From Strigops habroptila (Eukaryota; Chordata; Aves; Psittaciformes; Psittacidae): a stretch of 64,000 nucleotides of DNA. Position 1 is the stretch's first letter. Each line of letters begins with the position of its first letter. A model generated the notes under the pieces. The model saw only the letters and a list, made by a program, of their open reading frames with translations. It had not been told where the DNA came from and made no database searches. Position numbers and translations under genes: made by a program. This document shows positions 57,401-64,000 of the stretch, in pieces. Location of the stretch: contig NC_046360.1 in NCBI RefSeq assembly GCF_004027225.2, forward strand, positions 3,584,001 to 3,648,000. Reading direction: 5' to 3'.

Positions 57401-60400
57401 GCTCTCCAGACTAAGACCAAAAACTTGGAAAGGGGCTAGAGGAGATGTACTCGGTGTCCCATGGGGGAAACAGCATCACACTGTGTAGTCACTGTAAAAG
57501 CAAAGAGTATTTTGGACTTTAACTGCACTTGCTGCTCCAAGGGCCAGCACTGTAACACTGCTGTGATCCATTTCTAGGTGATGTACGGTGGGCGCGCAAT
57601 CGACAGCTTCGATCGCCGCATTCTGACCGTCTACATGGACGAGTACCTCGGGGACTTCATATTTGACACATTCCAACTGTTTCATTTTTATAAGAACGAC
57701 AAGGTTGATTATAAGATCCCACAAGGGACTGTAAAGGATGACTTTGTTGGTAAGAAATGCTTTTCCTGCCACATATGTTAGCATTAAAAAGCATAAAGTC
57801 CACTTCCAGTATATGTTCTCTCCATATGACATTGCTGCCTATGAGAAGGTGAAGGAACTTCAGGCAGTGTGTGTACATATTGTGGTGTTCCAGCCCACTG
57901 GTGAGACTGTTCTTGCTTTATATGAGCAGCCTCTCTAATGTGAGCTTACCAGTGAGCTCCTCATGTCTTTAAAAGAAATAAAATCCCCAGGTAACAGCGT
58001 GTTAATTTTGTTTGATACCTTTCTAAGGGTTTAAAAATGTTTGTTTGATCCTTGCAGTGTTTCAACCCCAGCTATAACACTTTTCCCAAACAGAGCAGCA
58101 ACAAAAGTCCCTGCACTATTCTCTTTTGCCTGGTAGCTCTGGTTTAATTATCATGTCTTTAGGAGCACGTTTTTGTCTCGCAGAGGCGGTAGAATCGCTG
58201 CCACTGGCCAATACTCCAGAGGTGTTTGGTCTTCATGCCAATGCCGAGATTGGGTACTACACACAAGCGGTGCGGGATATGTGGAGTCACCTCCTCGAGC
58301 TGCAGCCTCAGACAGGTGGGTTCTCTATCGCTGGTTGTGTAAATGAAAACCAGGGGCTGGCTGCTGAGCTCACTGCCAGCGTGTCACAGCCCGCCTCTGG
58401 GTGCACCCTGCATGGGGATGGGGGGATCAGGAGGGGCATGGAGGGAAGGTCTGGCATGGGAGCAGGTCACAGCGTGCCCAAGGGAGGCTGCAGCAGCAGA
58501 GCGTGAGGCTTCGATGCCAGATGGGGAGTCAGCTCTCAACGTTCCCCTAGAGAGTGAACAGCAGGAAGGGGTAGCCTGTGCAGATTTAGTCTCACTCAAC
58601 TGTTTTGGTTTCAGGTGAAACTGGTATGGGAATCAGTCGAGATGAATACATTGCAAATGTTGCTAAGGATATAGAGAACAAAATACCACAAGTGTTCGAT
58701 CTGGACCAGATACGGAGACATTTTGGACGAGACCTTTCTCCTACGACCGTGGTGCTGTTGCAGGAGCTGGAACGTTTTAATAAGCTGATTGTTCGCATGG
58801 CAAAGTCGTTGGCTGAGCTACAGCGTGTAAGTGAGGACACAGCTACTGCTGCACACAGCAGCTACAGTCAGTCAGGCCTCAGCCTCTCACTGTCTTTCCA
58901 GGCCTTGGCTGGGGAAGTTGGGATGAGCAGTGAACTGGACGATGTGGCTCGGGCTCTCTTTAATGGGCAGATTCCTGGCATCTGGCGGCGGCTGGCTCCC
59001 GACACACTCAAAACACTTGGAAACTGGATTATTTTCTTTATGGATCGGTACAAGCAGTACACCAGCTGGGTAAGTGAGTGCCTCCAGAAAGCCTTTTGTT
59101 GTGTTAATCTGCATGGTAAGCTGTACATGCTGCTTTAGGTAAGTTACTTGAACTAATGCCAGTCACTGCTGAGCACCATAATGAATTGTTGCACGACAGA
59201 CTGGCCACTGGCCGGCCTGCGAGAGCCTCGGCCCCTGGGCTGAGCACGAGGTATGGTGGGAGGACCACAGATTGTCCCTGTGGTTGCAGGTTAATGACTG
59301 TGAGCCAAAGGTGATGTGGCTCTCTGGCCTGCACATTCCCGAATCCTACCTGACAGCGCTTGTTCAAGCCACCTGTAGGAAAAACAAGTGGCCCTTGGAT
59401 CACTCCACCCTCTACACAGAAGTAACCAAGTACAAGAGTGTGCAGGACATCACCGAATGGCCTACTCAAGGTTGGTGGTGTTATGATTATTTGGCAAACA
59501 TAATAAAGTAATTGATAGGTGAGAGAGAACTCACTTGGCTTACTGAGTTACTCAGCTCCCACCTCCATAGACAGTACTGTTGGGTTTACATCTCACAAGC
59601 TGGGCTCTGGTTTCCATTTTCCTGCAGAGCCCGTGTGCACTTCCACATGTGCGCTTCCATTTCCCTTTCCAGCTCTTTCCACCCATGTGCAGGTATCTGA
59701 GCCTGCAACCTCTCCCTGCCTTGCTCTCTCTATCTGCTTCTTTCTAAGGGTAGGACATTACCAGCCATCGCAGGTTTATAAAGCTCTAGTTACACCACAA
59801 ATAACATACTGAAATGTATTTAAACAGAAAGTAAATACGATTATGTATGACATGTATAAATGTATCTGTATGAAACTTCTATGACTAGCAATGCTCTAAT
59901 TACTAACTATAACAAACTCTGAGTAAAGAGGCCAACTAGGCACTGCTGCTGAGGACTAGACCTGATTGGGAACAGAGGAATTAAAAAACCCCAACCTGGT
60001 AGATTGAGCAAAACCAAACCATCAGTTAAAAACCAAAGTCACCTCGTTCCATTCACACGAGGTGTTGCATTTCTGCCCTTGCAGGCTGCTTTGTTTCTGG
60101 GCTGTTCCTGGAGGGAGCAGACTGGGACGTGGAGCACGGCTGCCTCATCAAAAGCAAGCCCCGAGTGCTGGTGGTGGAGCTGCCCATTCTGAAGATCATC
60201 CCCACGGAAGCGCACAGGCTCCGGCTCCAGGTACATCCCTCACAATGGGGGGCACAAGGGCTGATGGGCTGCTCAACTGCCTCTGGTTTCACACCTCACC
60301 TGCTGGCAGTGCCCTCCCCCTTAGCACAGGCAGCCAGTGTTTGTCGTTAGCACTACAGTACGCAGCTGAACACATCTCCCTGTGTTTGCTGTCATTGGTT

Positions 60401-60840
60401 TTATTTTCTTAGAGTCACACTCAAGGGGGGTTCCTCCATTTGCTGCCTTTTTTCCACTCAAGCACTAGGGGATTGGGACATTCTTACACCCCCACTACGC
60501 TCTTAATTATTCCCCCGTCCCTGTCAGTGACATAAAGGATGGGCACATTATCTGGGTGTCAGCTATTTAAGGCTTAAAACAAAAAGAATGGATTTCTGAA
60601 GCCAGCTGCCTCCCCCCGAGGCCCTTCTTGTTCCCAGCTCCATGCTGCACTTCACGCACTGCTCAGTGTCCTCCTTCCTGCACCCTCTTTCAGAACACGC
60701 TGCGGACCCCCGTGTACACAACCTCCCTGAGACGGAACGCGATGGGCTTCGGCCTCGTTTTTGAAGCCGACCTTTACACCACAAGGCACATTTCCCACTG
60801 GGTGCTGCAAGGCGTCTGTCTCACCCTGAACACAGACTGA
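6199..60840 (+). CDS. DNAH10: Axonemal dynein heavy chain 10 (complete, 78 coding exons)
   Basis: Motor subunit of the two-headed inner dynein arm I1/f of motile cilia and sperm flagella, where it pairs with DNAH2; ATP hydrolysis in its AAA ring drives microtubule sliding. Seventy-eight exons join in phase to 4583 codons plus TGA (60838-60840), close to the roughly 4590 residues of full-length human DNAH10. Rough order in residues: tail 1-1200, linker 1200-1870, AAA1 P-loop GPAGTGKT 1944-1951, AAA2 GPTGGGKS 2225-2232, AAA3 GESGTSKT 2567-2574, AAA4 GVGGSGKQ 2915-2922, stalk about 3154-3445, AAA5/AAA6 and C-terminal domain to 4583. The start ATG (6199) has a GCCGCC context in a CpG island. No in-frame stop or frameshift was met, so the gene looks intact. 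DNAH10 is chosen over other DNAH paralogues from close agreement with remembered human DNAH10 in the stalk and C-terminal half, and from the ATP6V0A2/CCDC92 neighbours. Exons are listed in the block entries below. Confidence 0.97.
8324..11216 (+). CDS. DNAH10: DNAH10 exons 2-6: variable N-terminal tail
   Basis: Exons 8324-8445, 9256-9361, 9747-9862, 10144-10348 and 11056-11216 (or 11059-11216) code for about residues 76-312. Exon 2 begins [11 protein letters not shown] and is Ser/Lys-rich; the later exons become more dynein-like (for example [10 protein letters not shown]-type hydrophobic segments in exon 6). This region precedes the conserved DHC_N1 domain and mediates arm assembly in the family. 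Exons 2-5 were placed from splice signals and phase; they are less certain than the motor exons because the family is variable here. Exon 6 has a CAGTAG tandem acceptor and its donor lies in a 20-bp triplicated repeat. Confidence 0.82.
11056..11058 (+). other. DNAH10: NAGNAG tandem splice acceptor of DNAH10 exon 6
   Basis: The sequence TTCCAGTAGGAG offers two acceptors three bases apart (AG ends at 11055 and 11058). Both keep the reading frame; use of the first adds one Val codon (GTA) before the Gly-Ala-Ile segment. The CAG is usually the stronger site. Confidence 0.6.
11217..11276 (+). repeat. 20-bp tandem triplication containing the exon 6 donor
   Basis: Three consecutive 20-bp copies (11217-11236, 11237-11256, 11257-11276) start GTAATGTTGC and differ at only a few bases. 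The first copy begins exactly at the splice donor after exon 6. Each copy repeats a GTAATG donor-like core. Confidence 0.85.
11974..22158 (+). CDS. DNAH10: DNAH10 exons 7-19: DHC_N1 tail domain
   Basis: Exons 11974-12204, 12848-13038, 13506-13704, 14259-14453, 15075-15245, 15965-16141, 16475-16648, 17306-17472, 18190-18341, 18722-18886, 19579-19786, 20359-20515 and 21682-22158; about residues 313-1200. The block opens with [16 protein letters not shown], the typical start of the dynein heavy chain N-terminal region 1. That region forms the helical-bundle tail holding partner heavy chain and intermediate chains. Exon 15965-16141 carries the conserved [13 protein letters not shown] segment. The last exon, 477 bp, is by far the longest in the gene, with a CR1 fragment ending about 58 bp before it. 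Exon 18722-18886 uses an AAG acceptor. Confidence 0.93.
13450..13479 (+). repeat. 15-bp tandem duplication near DNAH10 exon 9
   Basis: TTCTATCTATAGTCT is followed directly by TTCTATCTATAGTAT. It is intronic, about 25 bp before the exon 9 acceptor, and adds pyrimidine-rich sequence there. Confidence 0.7.
18486..18533 (+). repeat. Old CR1-type LINE 3' tail (fragment)
   Basis: The stretch with CTGATCCAGGAGGG and ending ATTTCTATG resembles the diverged 3' tail of ancient amniote CR1 elements (recalled pattern TCTGATCCAGTAGGGCATTTCTTATG). It lies in DNAH10 intron 15 and is short and diverged. Confidence 0.4.
21440..21623 (+). repeat. CR1 LINE 3' fragment, sense orientation
   Basis: This stretch carries the diverged end of the CR1 reverse-transcriptase reading frame (AGGCTGCCCAGGGAAGTGG) followed by the CR1 3' UTR with GATGATCTTAAAGGTCTTTT and a degraded ATTCTATG-type terminus (GATTCTAAGAATCTATGA). 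It is older than the 24367 copy. It sits in DNAH10 intron 18 and ends about 58 bp before the 477-bp exon 19. Confidence 0.85.
22307..27980 (+). CDS. DNAH10: DNAH10 exons 20-30: linker (DHC_N2) region
   Basis: Exons 22307-22465, 22782-22898, 22971-23073, 23312-23490, 24124-24335, 24833-24989, 25420-25653, 25753-25875, 26277-26510, 27016-27239 and 27711-27980; about residues 1201-1870. This is the lever arm that swings across the AAA ring in the power stroke. Typical linker signatures are [20 protein letters not shown] (24241-24300), [15 protein letters not shown] (25756-25800), [16 protein letters not shown] (26422-26469) and [16 protein letters not shown] (27741-27788). The donor after 24335 is a weak GTTTGC. 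The intron after 25875 begins with GC. The intron 22899-22970 is only 72 bp. Confidence 0.95.
22558..22620 (-). repeat. CR1 LINE 3' end fragment, antisense
   Basis: CACAGAATCACAGTATTGTT and the following GAGGTTAGAAGGGATGCC match the reverse complement of the CR1 terminus. Only about 60 bp remain, in DNAH10 intron 20. Confidence 0.75.
24367..24640 (-). repeat. CR1 LINE 3' end, well preserved, antisense
   Basis: The element starts with the terminal octamer repeat in reverse (AATCATAGAATCATAGAATA), then GGTTGGAAAGGACC. It continues through the CR1 3' UTR into the last codons of the reverse-transcriptase frame, readable on the minus strand (for example [17 protein letters not shown]). It is 5' truncated, as is normal for CR1. 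Low apparent divergence suggests the youngest repeat in the window. It lies 31 bp downstream of DNAH10 exon 24. Confidence 0.93.
25876..25877 (+). other. DNAH10: GC splice donor of DNAH10 intron 27
   Basis: The exon ends TTTAAAAAG and is followed by GCAAGT. The downstream exon at 26277 continues in frame (IMDETVKDP). The nearest GT, at 25880, would add four bases and break the frame, so this is a GC-AG intron, a known minor class with an otherwise strong donor match. Confidence 0.85.
28072..31268 (+). CDS. DNAH10: DNAH10 exons 31-36: AAA1 catalytic module
   Basis: Exons 28072-28255, 28547-28681, 29073-29225, 29766-29954, 30058-30204 and 31077-31268; about residues 1871-2204. AAA1 is the main ATP-hydrolysing site of dynein. 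Seen here: Walker A GPAGTGKT (28580-28603, residues 1944-1951), Walker B CFDEFNR (residues 1994-2000) with the catalytic Glu kept, sensor-I type segment TMNPGYAGR (residues 2045-2053), and the [10 protein letters not shown] segment of the small AAA subdomain. All key residues are intact, so an active ATPase is expected. The exon at 28547 uses an AAG acceptor. Confidence 0.97.
31428..33711 (+). CDS. DNAH10: DNAH10 exons 37-42: AAA2 module
   Basis: Exons 31428-31546, 31718-31876, 32168-32303, 32433-32555, 33046-33180 and 33495-33711; about residues 2205-2500. AAA2 binds but usually does not hydrolyse nucleotide. Walker A is GPTGGGKS (residues 2225-2232). The Walker B region reads [16 protein letters not shown], lacking the catalytic Glu after Asp, as is usual for AAA2. 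[11 protein letters not shown] follows in exon 32433-32555, a standard sensor-II region segment. Confidence 0.96.
34196..38021 (+). CDS. DNAH10: DNAH10 exons 43-48: AAA3 module
   Basis: Exons 34196-34315, 35219-35364, 35760-35912, 36453-36713, 37383-37555 and 37928-38021; about residues 2501-2816. AAA3 regulates release from the microtubule. Walker A is GESGTSKT (residues 2567-2574), with Ser replacing the Gly before Lys, as is common in axonemal chains. Walker B is [10 protein letters not shown] with Asp-Asp. The [17 protein letters not shown] segment of exon 37383-37555 is the conserved end of the module. The short 94-bp exon 37928-38021 reads [20 protein letters not shown], and its acceptor is fixed by phase: the nearby CAG at 37937-37939 would lead to a stop. 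Confidence 0.96.
39081..43147 (+). CDS. DNAH10: DNAH10 exons 49-54: AAA4 module
   Basis: Exons 39081-39248, 39550-39738, 40380-40551, 41484-41687, 42464-42544 and 42950-43147; about residues 2817-3153. Walker A is GVGGSGKQS (residues 2915-2923) and the Walker B region [19 protein letters not shown], both normal for AAA4. [20 protein letters not shown] is the typical sensor segment. The 81-bp exon 42464-42544 ([14 protein letters not shown]) has no internal Met and is easily missed; its AAG acceptor is placed by phase and by the conserved IDWFLPWP motif. Exon 39081 also uses an AAG acceptor. Confidence 0.95.
40744..40789 (+). repeat. 23-bp tandem duplication in DNAH10 intron 51
   Basis: GGGAAGGCTATAGGGTTAATTCT is repeated immediately (40744-40766 and 40767-40789) with one difference at the last base. 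This near-identity points to a recent duplication. Confidence 0.9.
42755..42820 (+). repeat. Possible MIR-like ancient SINE fragment
   Basis: GAAGCCCAGGTTTACTTCTGACTCTGCTGTGATCTTGC resembles the MIR core (recalled pattern: gggttcaaatcc-ggctctgccactg-tgtgaccttggg). It is diverged, and the call needs a repeat search. DNAH10 intron 53. Confidence 0.35.
43783..47711 (+). CDS. DNAH10: DNAH10 exons 55-59: stalk coiled coils and microtubule-binding tip
   Basis: Exons 43783-43944, 44500-44674, 45523-45704, 46476-46612 and 47494-47711; about residues 3154-3445. The first two exons are Glu/Lys/Ala-rich heptad sequence (CC1, for example [19 protein letters not shown]). The exons 45523 and 46476 hold the globular microtubule-binding tip with [15 protein letters not shown] and [14 protein letters not shown]. 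The exon at 47494 is the returning helix CC2 ([19 protein letters not shown]). The coiled-coil lengths and the tip look normal for the family, so microtubule binding is expected to be intact. Confidence 0.96.
44001..44026 (+). repeat. Pentamer tandem repeat (GGGTT/GGGCT)n
   Basis: A run of about five GGGTT/GGGCT units in DNAH10 intron 55. It is G-rich on the plus strand with regularly spaced GGG triplets, so a G-quadruplex is conceivable. Confidence 0.75.
48097..52625 (+). CDS. DNAH10: DNAH10 exons 60-66: AAA5 region
   Basis: Exons 48097-48318, 48926-49073, 49682-49961, 50281-50510, 51182-51455, 51865-51969 and 52471-52625; about residues 3445-3916. The block starts with [18 protein letters not shown] and includes [14 protein letters not shown] (48938-48979), [20 protein letters not shown] and a second Glu-rich coiled coil (the strut/buttress, about 50320-50510), all standard features of AAA5 in dynein heavy chains. 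[20 protein letters not shown] in exon 51182-51455 leads into AAA6. No P-loop is present, as expected for AAA5. Confidence 0.95.
49415..49497 (+). repeat. CR1 LINE 3' terminus, sense
   Basis: GGGGGGTTGGAACTAGATGA followed by CTTAAGGTCCTTTCCAACCC and ending ATTCTAGGATTCTGTGATTC is a typical CR1 end with its terminal octamer repeats. It is in DNAH10 intron 61, about 180 bp before exon 62. Confidence 0.9.
50812..50985 (+). repeat. CR1 LINE 3' fragment, sense, diverged
   Basis: AGAACCTCCATTCTTGGAGG, CTTGATCTAGTGGTGG and CCCAGAGGGCCCTTCCCACA follow the order of the CR1 3' UTR with clear divergence. DNAH10 intron 63. Confidence 0.75.
52960..53100 (+). repeat. Possible ancient interspersed repeat
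   Basis: The stretch with GCAGTGAGTTCTATAGGCTG, TTTAGTTTCATTCCATGTCTTC and TGTGAGCAACCTGTTAATA resembles an old amniote LINE/SINE tail pattern that I recall only loosely. It is in DNAH10 intron 66. Confidence 0.25.
53191..53230 (+). repeat. 20-bp imperfect tandem duplication
   Basis: TTATATTCACTTAATGCTTT is followed by TTATATTCACTTCATCTTTT, in DNAH10 intron 66. Confidence 0.75.
53381..60840 (+). CDS. DNAH10: DNAH10 exons 67-78: AAA6 and C-terminal domain
   Basis: Exons 53381-53535, 53768-53951, 54787-54987, 56201-56410, 56782-56877, 57578-57749, 58184-58315, 58615-58826, 58902-59069, 59290-59470, 60085-60230 and 60694-60840; about residues 3917-4583. AAA6 has the [10 protein letters not shown] and [14 protein letters not shown] signatures. 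The C-terminal domain shows [15 protein letters not shown] (59320-59364), [10 protein letters not shown] and [19 protein letters not shown] before TGA 60838-60840. These exons are progressively more GC- and CpG-rich at third positions than the rest of the gene. Exon 54787 has an AAG acceptor; the intron 58827-58901 is 75 bp. Confidence 0.97.
57005..57060 (+). repeat. Possible MIR-like ancient SINE fragment
   Basis: CCCTGAGCAAGTCACTTAATCTCATTGTCTC strongly resembles the MIR segment around GGGCAAGTCACTTAACCTC. It is intronic (DNAH10 intron 71). A shorter piece with CTGCCTCAGTTTGCTCATCA at about 55789-55808 may be another MIR-type relic. Confidence 0.5.
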
Positions 60841-61035
60841 CAGCACGGAGGGGCGCGAGGTTGTCCCCACAGAATCCAACCCTTTATGGGGGCAGAAAAA
60901 GTAGTTATGAAACTAGGCAGAGATCCCTCACCTCAGGGGGTGTGTGTGTGTGTTTAGTTAAGCCCACATGACTTTAAATAGCACAAGAGAAAAAAGCTCT
61001 TACTACCAATAAACGCATTTGAAGGAAAGTGGTTT
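60841..61035 (+). other. DNAH10: DNAH10 3' UTR and poly(A) signal
   Basis: This short 3' UTR has a GT dinucleotide run near 60940-60953 and AATAAA at 61008-61013. Cleavage is expected near 61025-61040, giving a UTR of about 190 bp, unusually compact beside a 13.7-kb coding sequence. Confidence 0.75.
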
Positions 61036-61124
61036 TTCATCATCTGCGCTTCGTTTCAGAAAGGCTCCATGCTGGGCTGTGGCCAGAAGAGGTAATGAGT
61101 TAAGTCTCACACACACAAAGGCCT

Positions 61125-63063
61125 GTAGGGTTGTAAGAAATGTTTTTAATTGCCCAAAGCATCACTTCTGCTGTGCTTAGAAGCGGTGCCGTCCATCATC
61201 CTTGAACAAGCAGCAGGGTCGATCAGTCATACAAGACATGGCCATAAAAATACGGCAACAACAGCCAGAAAACCCAAACCCACTGCTGGTCAACGCAATA
61301 CACGTACAGTAGTAACACACACAGTAACACTCTCTAACCAAGCCTTTTCCAGTAACACCGCTTTTCCCTATCCCTCCCCACCATTCCCAGAACAACTCCC
61401 GCCACACAACCAGCCGGGCACAACACTGAGGAGTCTCTTGGGCTTCAGAACAGCAAGAGCCCGAGTCGCGAGGGAGCGCGGGGTGGGCCCAGGAGGCCTG
61501 AGGGCTCCATCTCTGCCCCTGCGGGCTCCTGGGCAGCGCCACAGCTGCGGCTTCTGTCATCCTGCCCGTGCCTTTGGGGGAGCCGACGGGCAGCGATCCA
61601 CAGCTCCAGAGGGACACACACCAACACACAGCTGCAGGAAAGCTTACAGGGGCAGACTAGAGCTGGGAAGGGGAAGGACAGAGGGCAGGCAGGGATCCTT
61701 CATCAGCTTTCACTGGGATTATGCGTTCCAAATATTTAAAGGCACATCATAAGCTTAGCAGCATTTGGGAGCCATCGTTTCCTGCTGCTCCTGCTCAGAG
61801 GCTGCAGACGAGAGTGAAGCAGAGGCGAGCTGGAGGTGCTGATCACAATTTAAGAAAAATGGTCAATTTGTGCTCCTTTCCCCAAACCACAGCTCCCACA
61901 GCTCCCACTATGCCTTTCTTTCCTAGGAAATAAATGATAAAAAAGAATCAAGTAGTCTAACAGCCACTGGGTCTACCTGTTGCTCACTAGAAAGGAGTAG
62001 GGGAATGGGGGCAAGTGCAAGGCAAGTCCATCCCAATCCACAAGGACAGAACTCCAGGATGGCAGGTTCTCTTCCTGTAGGAATTGGATACATCACTTAA
62101 CTGTTAAAATTAAGACACACATTCGAGAGGGACAGCTCAGTTTCCAGGCTGGCAGAAGCCAGCACTGGCTGACAGTGCCCAGAACAAGACTCAGGTTTTT
62201 GGGAAACAAAAATAATCCCTTTAGACAAAAAGTGCAGGTTAGAGCATAAAGACCCATTTCCATATTGGACAGCCAGGTACGTTCTCTCCCTGGAAAAGGA
62301 GCTCTGAGCCAGTATGGAAGGTGCTACAAGTGCAGTGTGCTGACAGTGTGAAATGTGTAATGGAGCCATTCAGTTAAAAACTGAAACAAACCAAAAACAC
62401 CCCCCAAACAACCTGTGTTCATACTCTGAGATCATTAACCCTTTAAAAGAGTGCTTTACCCTCACCCCCCTATTGTTAAACAAAGCCACAAACCAAAGAA
62501 TTTGGGATTAATCGAGTAATGCTCACTGGGACTCTCAGCATTTTGAGACAGAGAAACTAAGAACACAGTTTGCAGCCAGGTGCACGTGAAGATGATGATG
62601 TCCATCGCTCACTTTAACGTGTACGTGCTTCTGCACTATCTTCAACACTAGCGTGACAAAGGCTTTGTCATGGAGGTCGGTGTGAAGTGCTTATGTGAAG
62701 CCAAACGAGCCCCCGGCAGCTGGAATGCTGACAGCCGTTCTCAGTTAGGTTTGTTTGCACTAAGAGTGATTCACAGCGCAGCCCGCGCCTTCGTCCACAC
62801 GAGTGGTTACAACAGATGGAGCGGTGCGCAGAAGCAAGCGGTCAGGTACCCCTGATTTGGCCACAGCATGTAGTAGTTATACACCTTGCCATATGAACAC
62901 AGTCCTATTAGGTTTCGTTAGAGGAGAGTAATCTATTAATGATGGATCTGGAAGAAGTTTGGCATGCATGGGGCATCAAAAGAAACTTTACTGCAGGTGC
63001 TAATTATCCTACAGGATCACAGTGCATAAACAGCAACAGAACAGAGCATTGCAGTGGTTTTAC
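61125..63063 (-). other. CCDC92: CCDC92 3' UTR
   Basis: About 1.9 kb between the CCDC92 stop and the candidate ATTAAA signal. No coding region is supported here; open frames on both strands at 61150-61752 lack family resemblance and reflect GC-rich sequence around 61400-61650. No LINE or SINE was recognised. The span is inferred from the poly(A) signal. Confidence 0.6.
61145..61150 (-). terminator. CCDC92: Candidate CCDC92 poly(A) signal (ATTAAA, minus strand)
   Basis: TTTAAT on the plus strand is ATTAAA on the minus strand. No TTTATT (AATAAA on minus) is seen between here and the CCDC92 stop. A GT-rich element on the minus strand (CTTTGTGTGTGTGAG, 61106-61120) lies 25-40 bp downstream, as expected for a cleavage site near 61125-61135. 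Confidence 0.55.
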
Positions 63064-63839
63064 TCAAACAGTTCTGTCTGTCCCTGAGTGCTTCCTGACC
63101 ACTTTGCTTCCATGGACCTGATCCACCGCCAGCGTTTCCACCTCCGGCTGGGGCTGGGCTGGCGCGGCGTGGTGGATGCGATGCGCCACCCCGATGTGGG
63201 CCTTGTGCGGCTTCTCTCGGGCTGGGCTGTGCGACTCACCCGAGGCACGGTCTGAAGCAATGGGTGGGATAACTAACGGCCTCTCCTTAATGAGATGCAC
63301 CTCTGCCGTTTCCCTGGCCAACAGGAACGGGGTGGGATCCGGCATGGCATCCACGGGCTCTCTCAACAGCAGCTTCCGGCTATCCGACCCTATTCTGTAG
63401 GCCTCTTCGAACTCAGGGTTCAGGGGTGTCGACAGACTCTTCTTCATTCTGCGCCGCGGGGTCTCCGGCAGTTTGTCTTTGGGAGGGGACGGCTTATAGC
63501 TGGACAGCACGGGACTGCCAGAAGGGGTCCCCTCCGAAGTCCCGCTTGAGCTCATCAGCTTCTTCTTAGTCGCATGCAGCTGGGACGTTAAGTAAGCAAT
63601 AGTGCTGGCTCTCTGCTCTAGTTCACTCGACAACATATTGAGCTTATGGCTTTTCATTTTCAACTCTTCCAAATACTTCTTTTCTCTCTCTTTAATGGTG
63701 TTTTCCAGCACCATTATCATCGCGTTCTTTTGTTCGAGTTCTTTCAATAATTCATTGTTTTCAGCCTCTTTGGCTTTCAGCTGAGCTTCCAAATCTTTGC
63801 ACTTACTTTTGAGTTCATCGCTTCTTGAACTGCCATTTT
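63064..63839 (-). CDS. CCDC92: Coiled-coil domain-containing protein 92, last coding exon (partial gene)
   Basis: CCDC92 is a coiled-coil protein of centrioles and the ciliary base that binds CEP164 (established knowledge). On the minus strand the exon begins after a TTCTTCTAG acceptor (first base 63839, phase 1), runs 258 codons including TGA at 63066-63064, and covers roughly the last three quarters of a protein of about 331 residues in human. The N-terminal part of the exon is a Glu/Lys-rich coiled coil (EAQLKAKEAENNELLKELEQ, KEREKKYLEELKMKSHKL). It is followed by a Ser/Pro-rich linker (KLPETPRRRMKKSLSTPL) and a conserved tail with LLLREPVDAMPDPTPFLLAR, KERPLVIPPIASDR and the C-terminal SKVVRKHSGTDRTV. 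Near-identity to the remembered human tail and the DNAH10 neighbour make the call firm. The start codon and earlier exons are beyond 64000; 63840-64000 is intron. Confidence 0.96.
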
Positions 63840-64000
63840 CTAGAAGAACAGGAAAAGCAGAAGTGTTTCAAGTTAACAACAGCCACTAAGAAAAATAGCA
63901 CAGTAGGGTTCCTTTTGCCATCCCAAAGACTAACTTCAGCTAATGCTCTTAAAATTACTTCCTCTTCAGAAGCAACAGGACAGCTTTTAAGGAAATGGTG

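Noticed and set aside
61150-61752. Open frames on both strands (200 codons plus, 150 codons minus) in the CCDC92 3' UTR
   Set aside because: No conserved motif and GC-rich composition. Human has an opposite-strand transcript annotated near DNAH10, but I see nothing here that supports a protein.
1-64000. tRNA, rRNA, CRISPR, phage or bacterial mobile features
   Set aside because: None seen; the window is intron-rich vertebrate DNA and such features are not expected.

Overview
The window is a piece of a bird nuclear genome with two complete or nearly complete neighbours and one partial gene. The avian assignment rests on CR1 LINE 3' ends (a well-preserved minus-strand copy at 24367-24640, fragments at 21440-21623, 22558-22620, 49415-49497 and 50812-50985). 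The compact introns (many 75-900 bp) also fit a bird. The species cannot be named from the sequence. The gene order ATP6V0A2 - DNAH10 - CCDC92, in orientations + + -, is the order I know from human 12q24.31.

Layout. (1) 112-4834, +: the last seven coding exons (319 codons plus stop) of ATP6V0A2, the a2 subunit of the V-ATPase proton channel. Its 3' UTR follows, with several AATAAA sites up to 5934. (2) A CpG island (about 5990-6440) holds the start of DNAH10, with a candidate RFX X-box just upstream of the ATG at 6199. (3) 6199-60840, +: DNAH10, the axonemal dynein heavy chain of the two-headed inner arm I1/f. I could follow it through 78 coding exons that join in phase without a frame break, giving 4583 codons plus stop. 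All expected parts are present in order: tail, linker, AAA1-AAA4 with P-loops, coiled-coil stalk with microtubule-binding tip, AAA5, AAA6 and C-terminal domain. (4) 61008-61150: the poly(A) signals of DNAH10 (+) and CCDC92 (-) face each other about 130 bp apart. (5) 63064-63839, -: the last coding exon of CCDC92, a centriole/cilium coiled-coil protein. Its upstream exons lie beyond the right edge.

DNAH10 and CCDC92 are both ciliary/centriolar; ATP6V0A2 is a Golgi/endosome proton pump subunit and shares no obvious pathway with them.

Nothing here looks like a new biological system: it is ordinary vertebrate gene space. The points worth a second look are fine-scale: a GC-AG intron after DNAH10 exon 27, a splice donor embedded in a 20-bp triplicated repeat after exon 6 together with a NAGNAG acceptor on the same exon, a candidate X-box at the DNAH10 promoter, an in-frame open extension upstream of exon 2, and the tight tail-to-tail end of DNAH10 and CCDC92. 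Exon boundaries were placed by eye from splice signals, reading phase and recalled family sequence, without alignment or transcripts.
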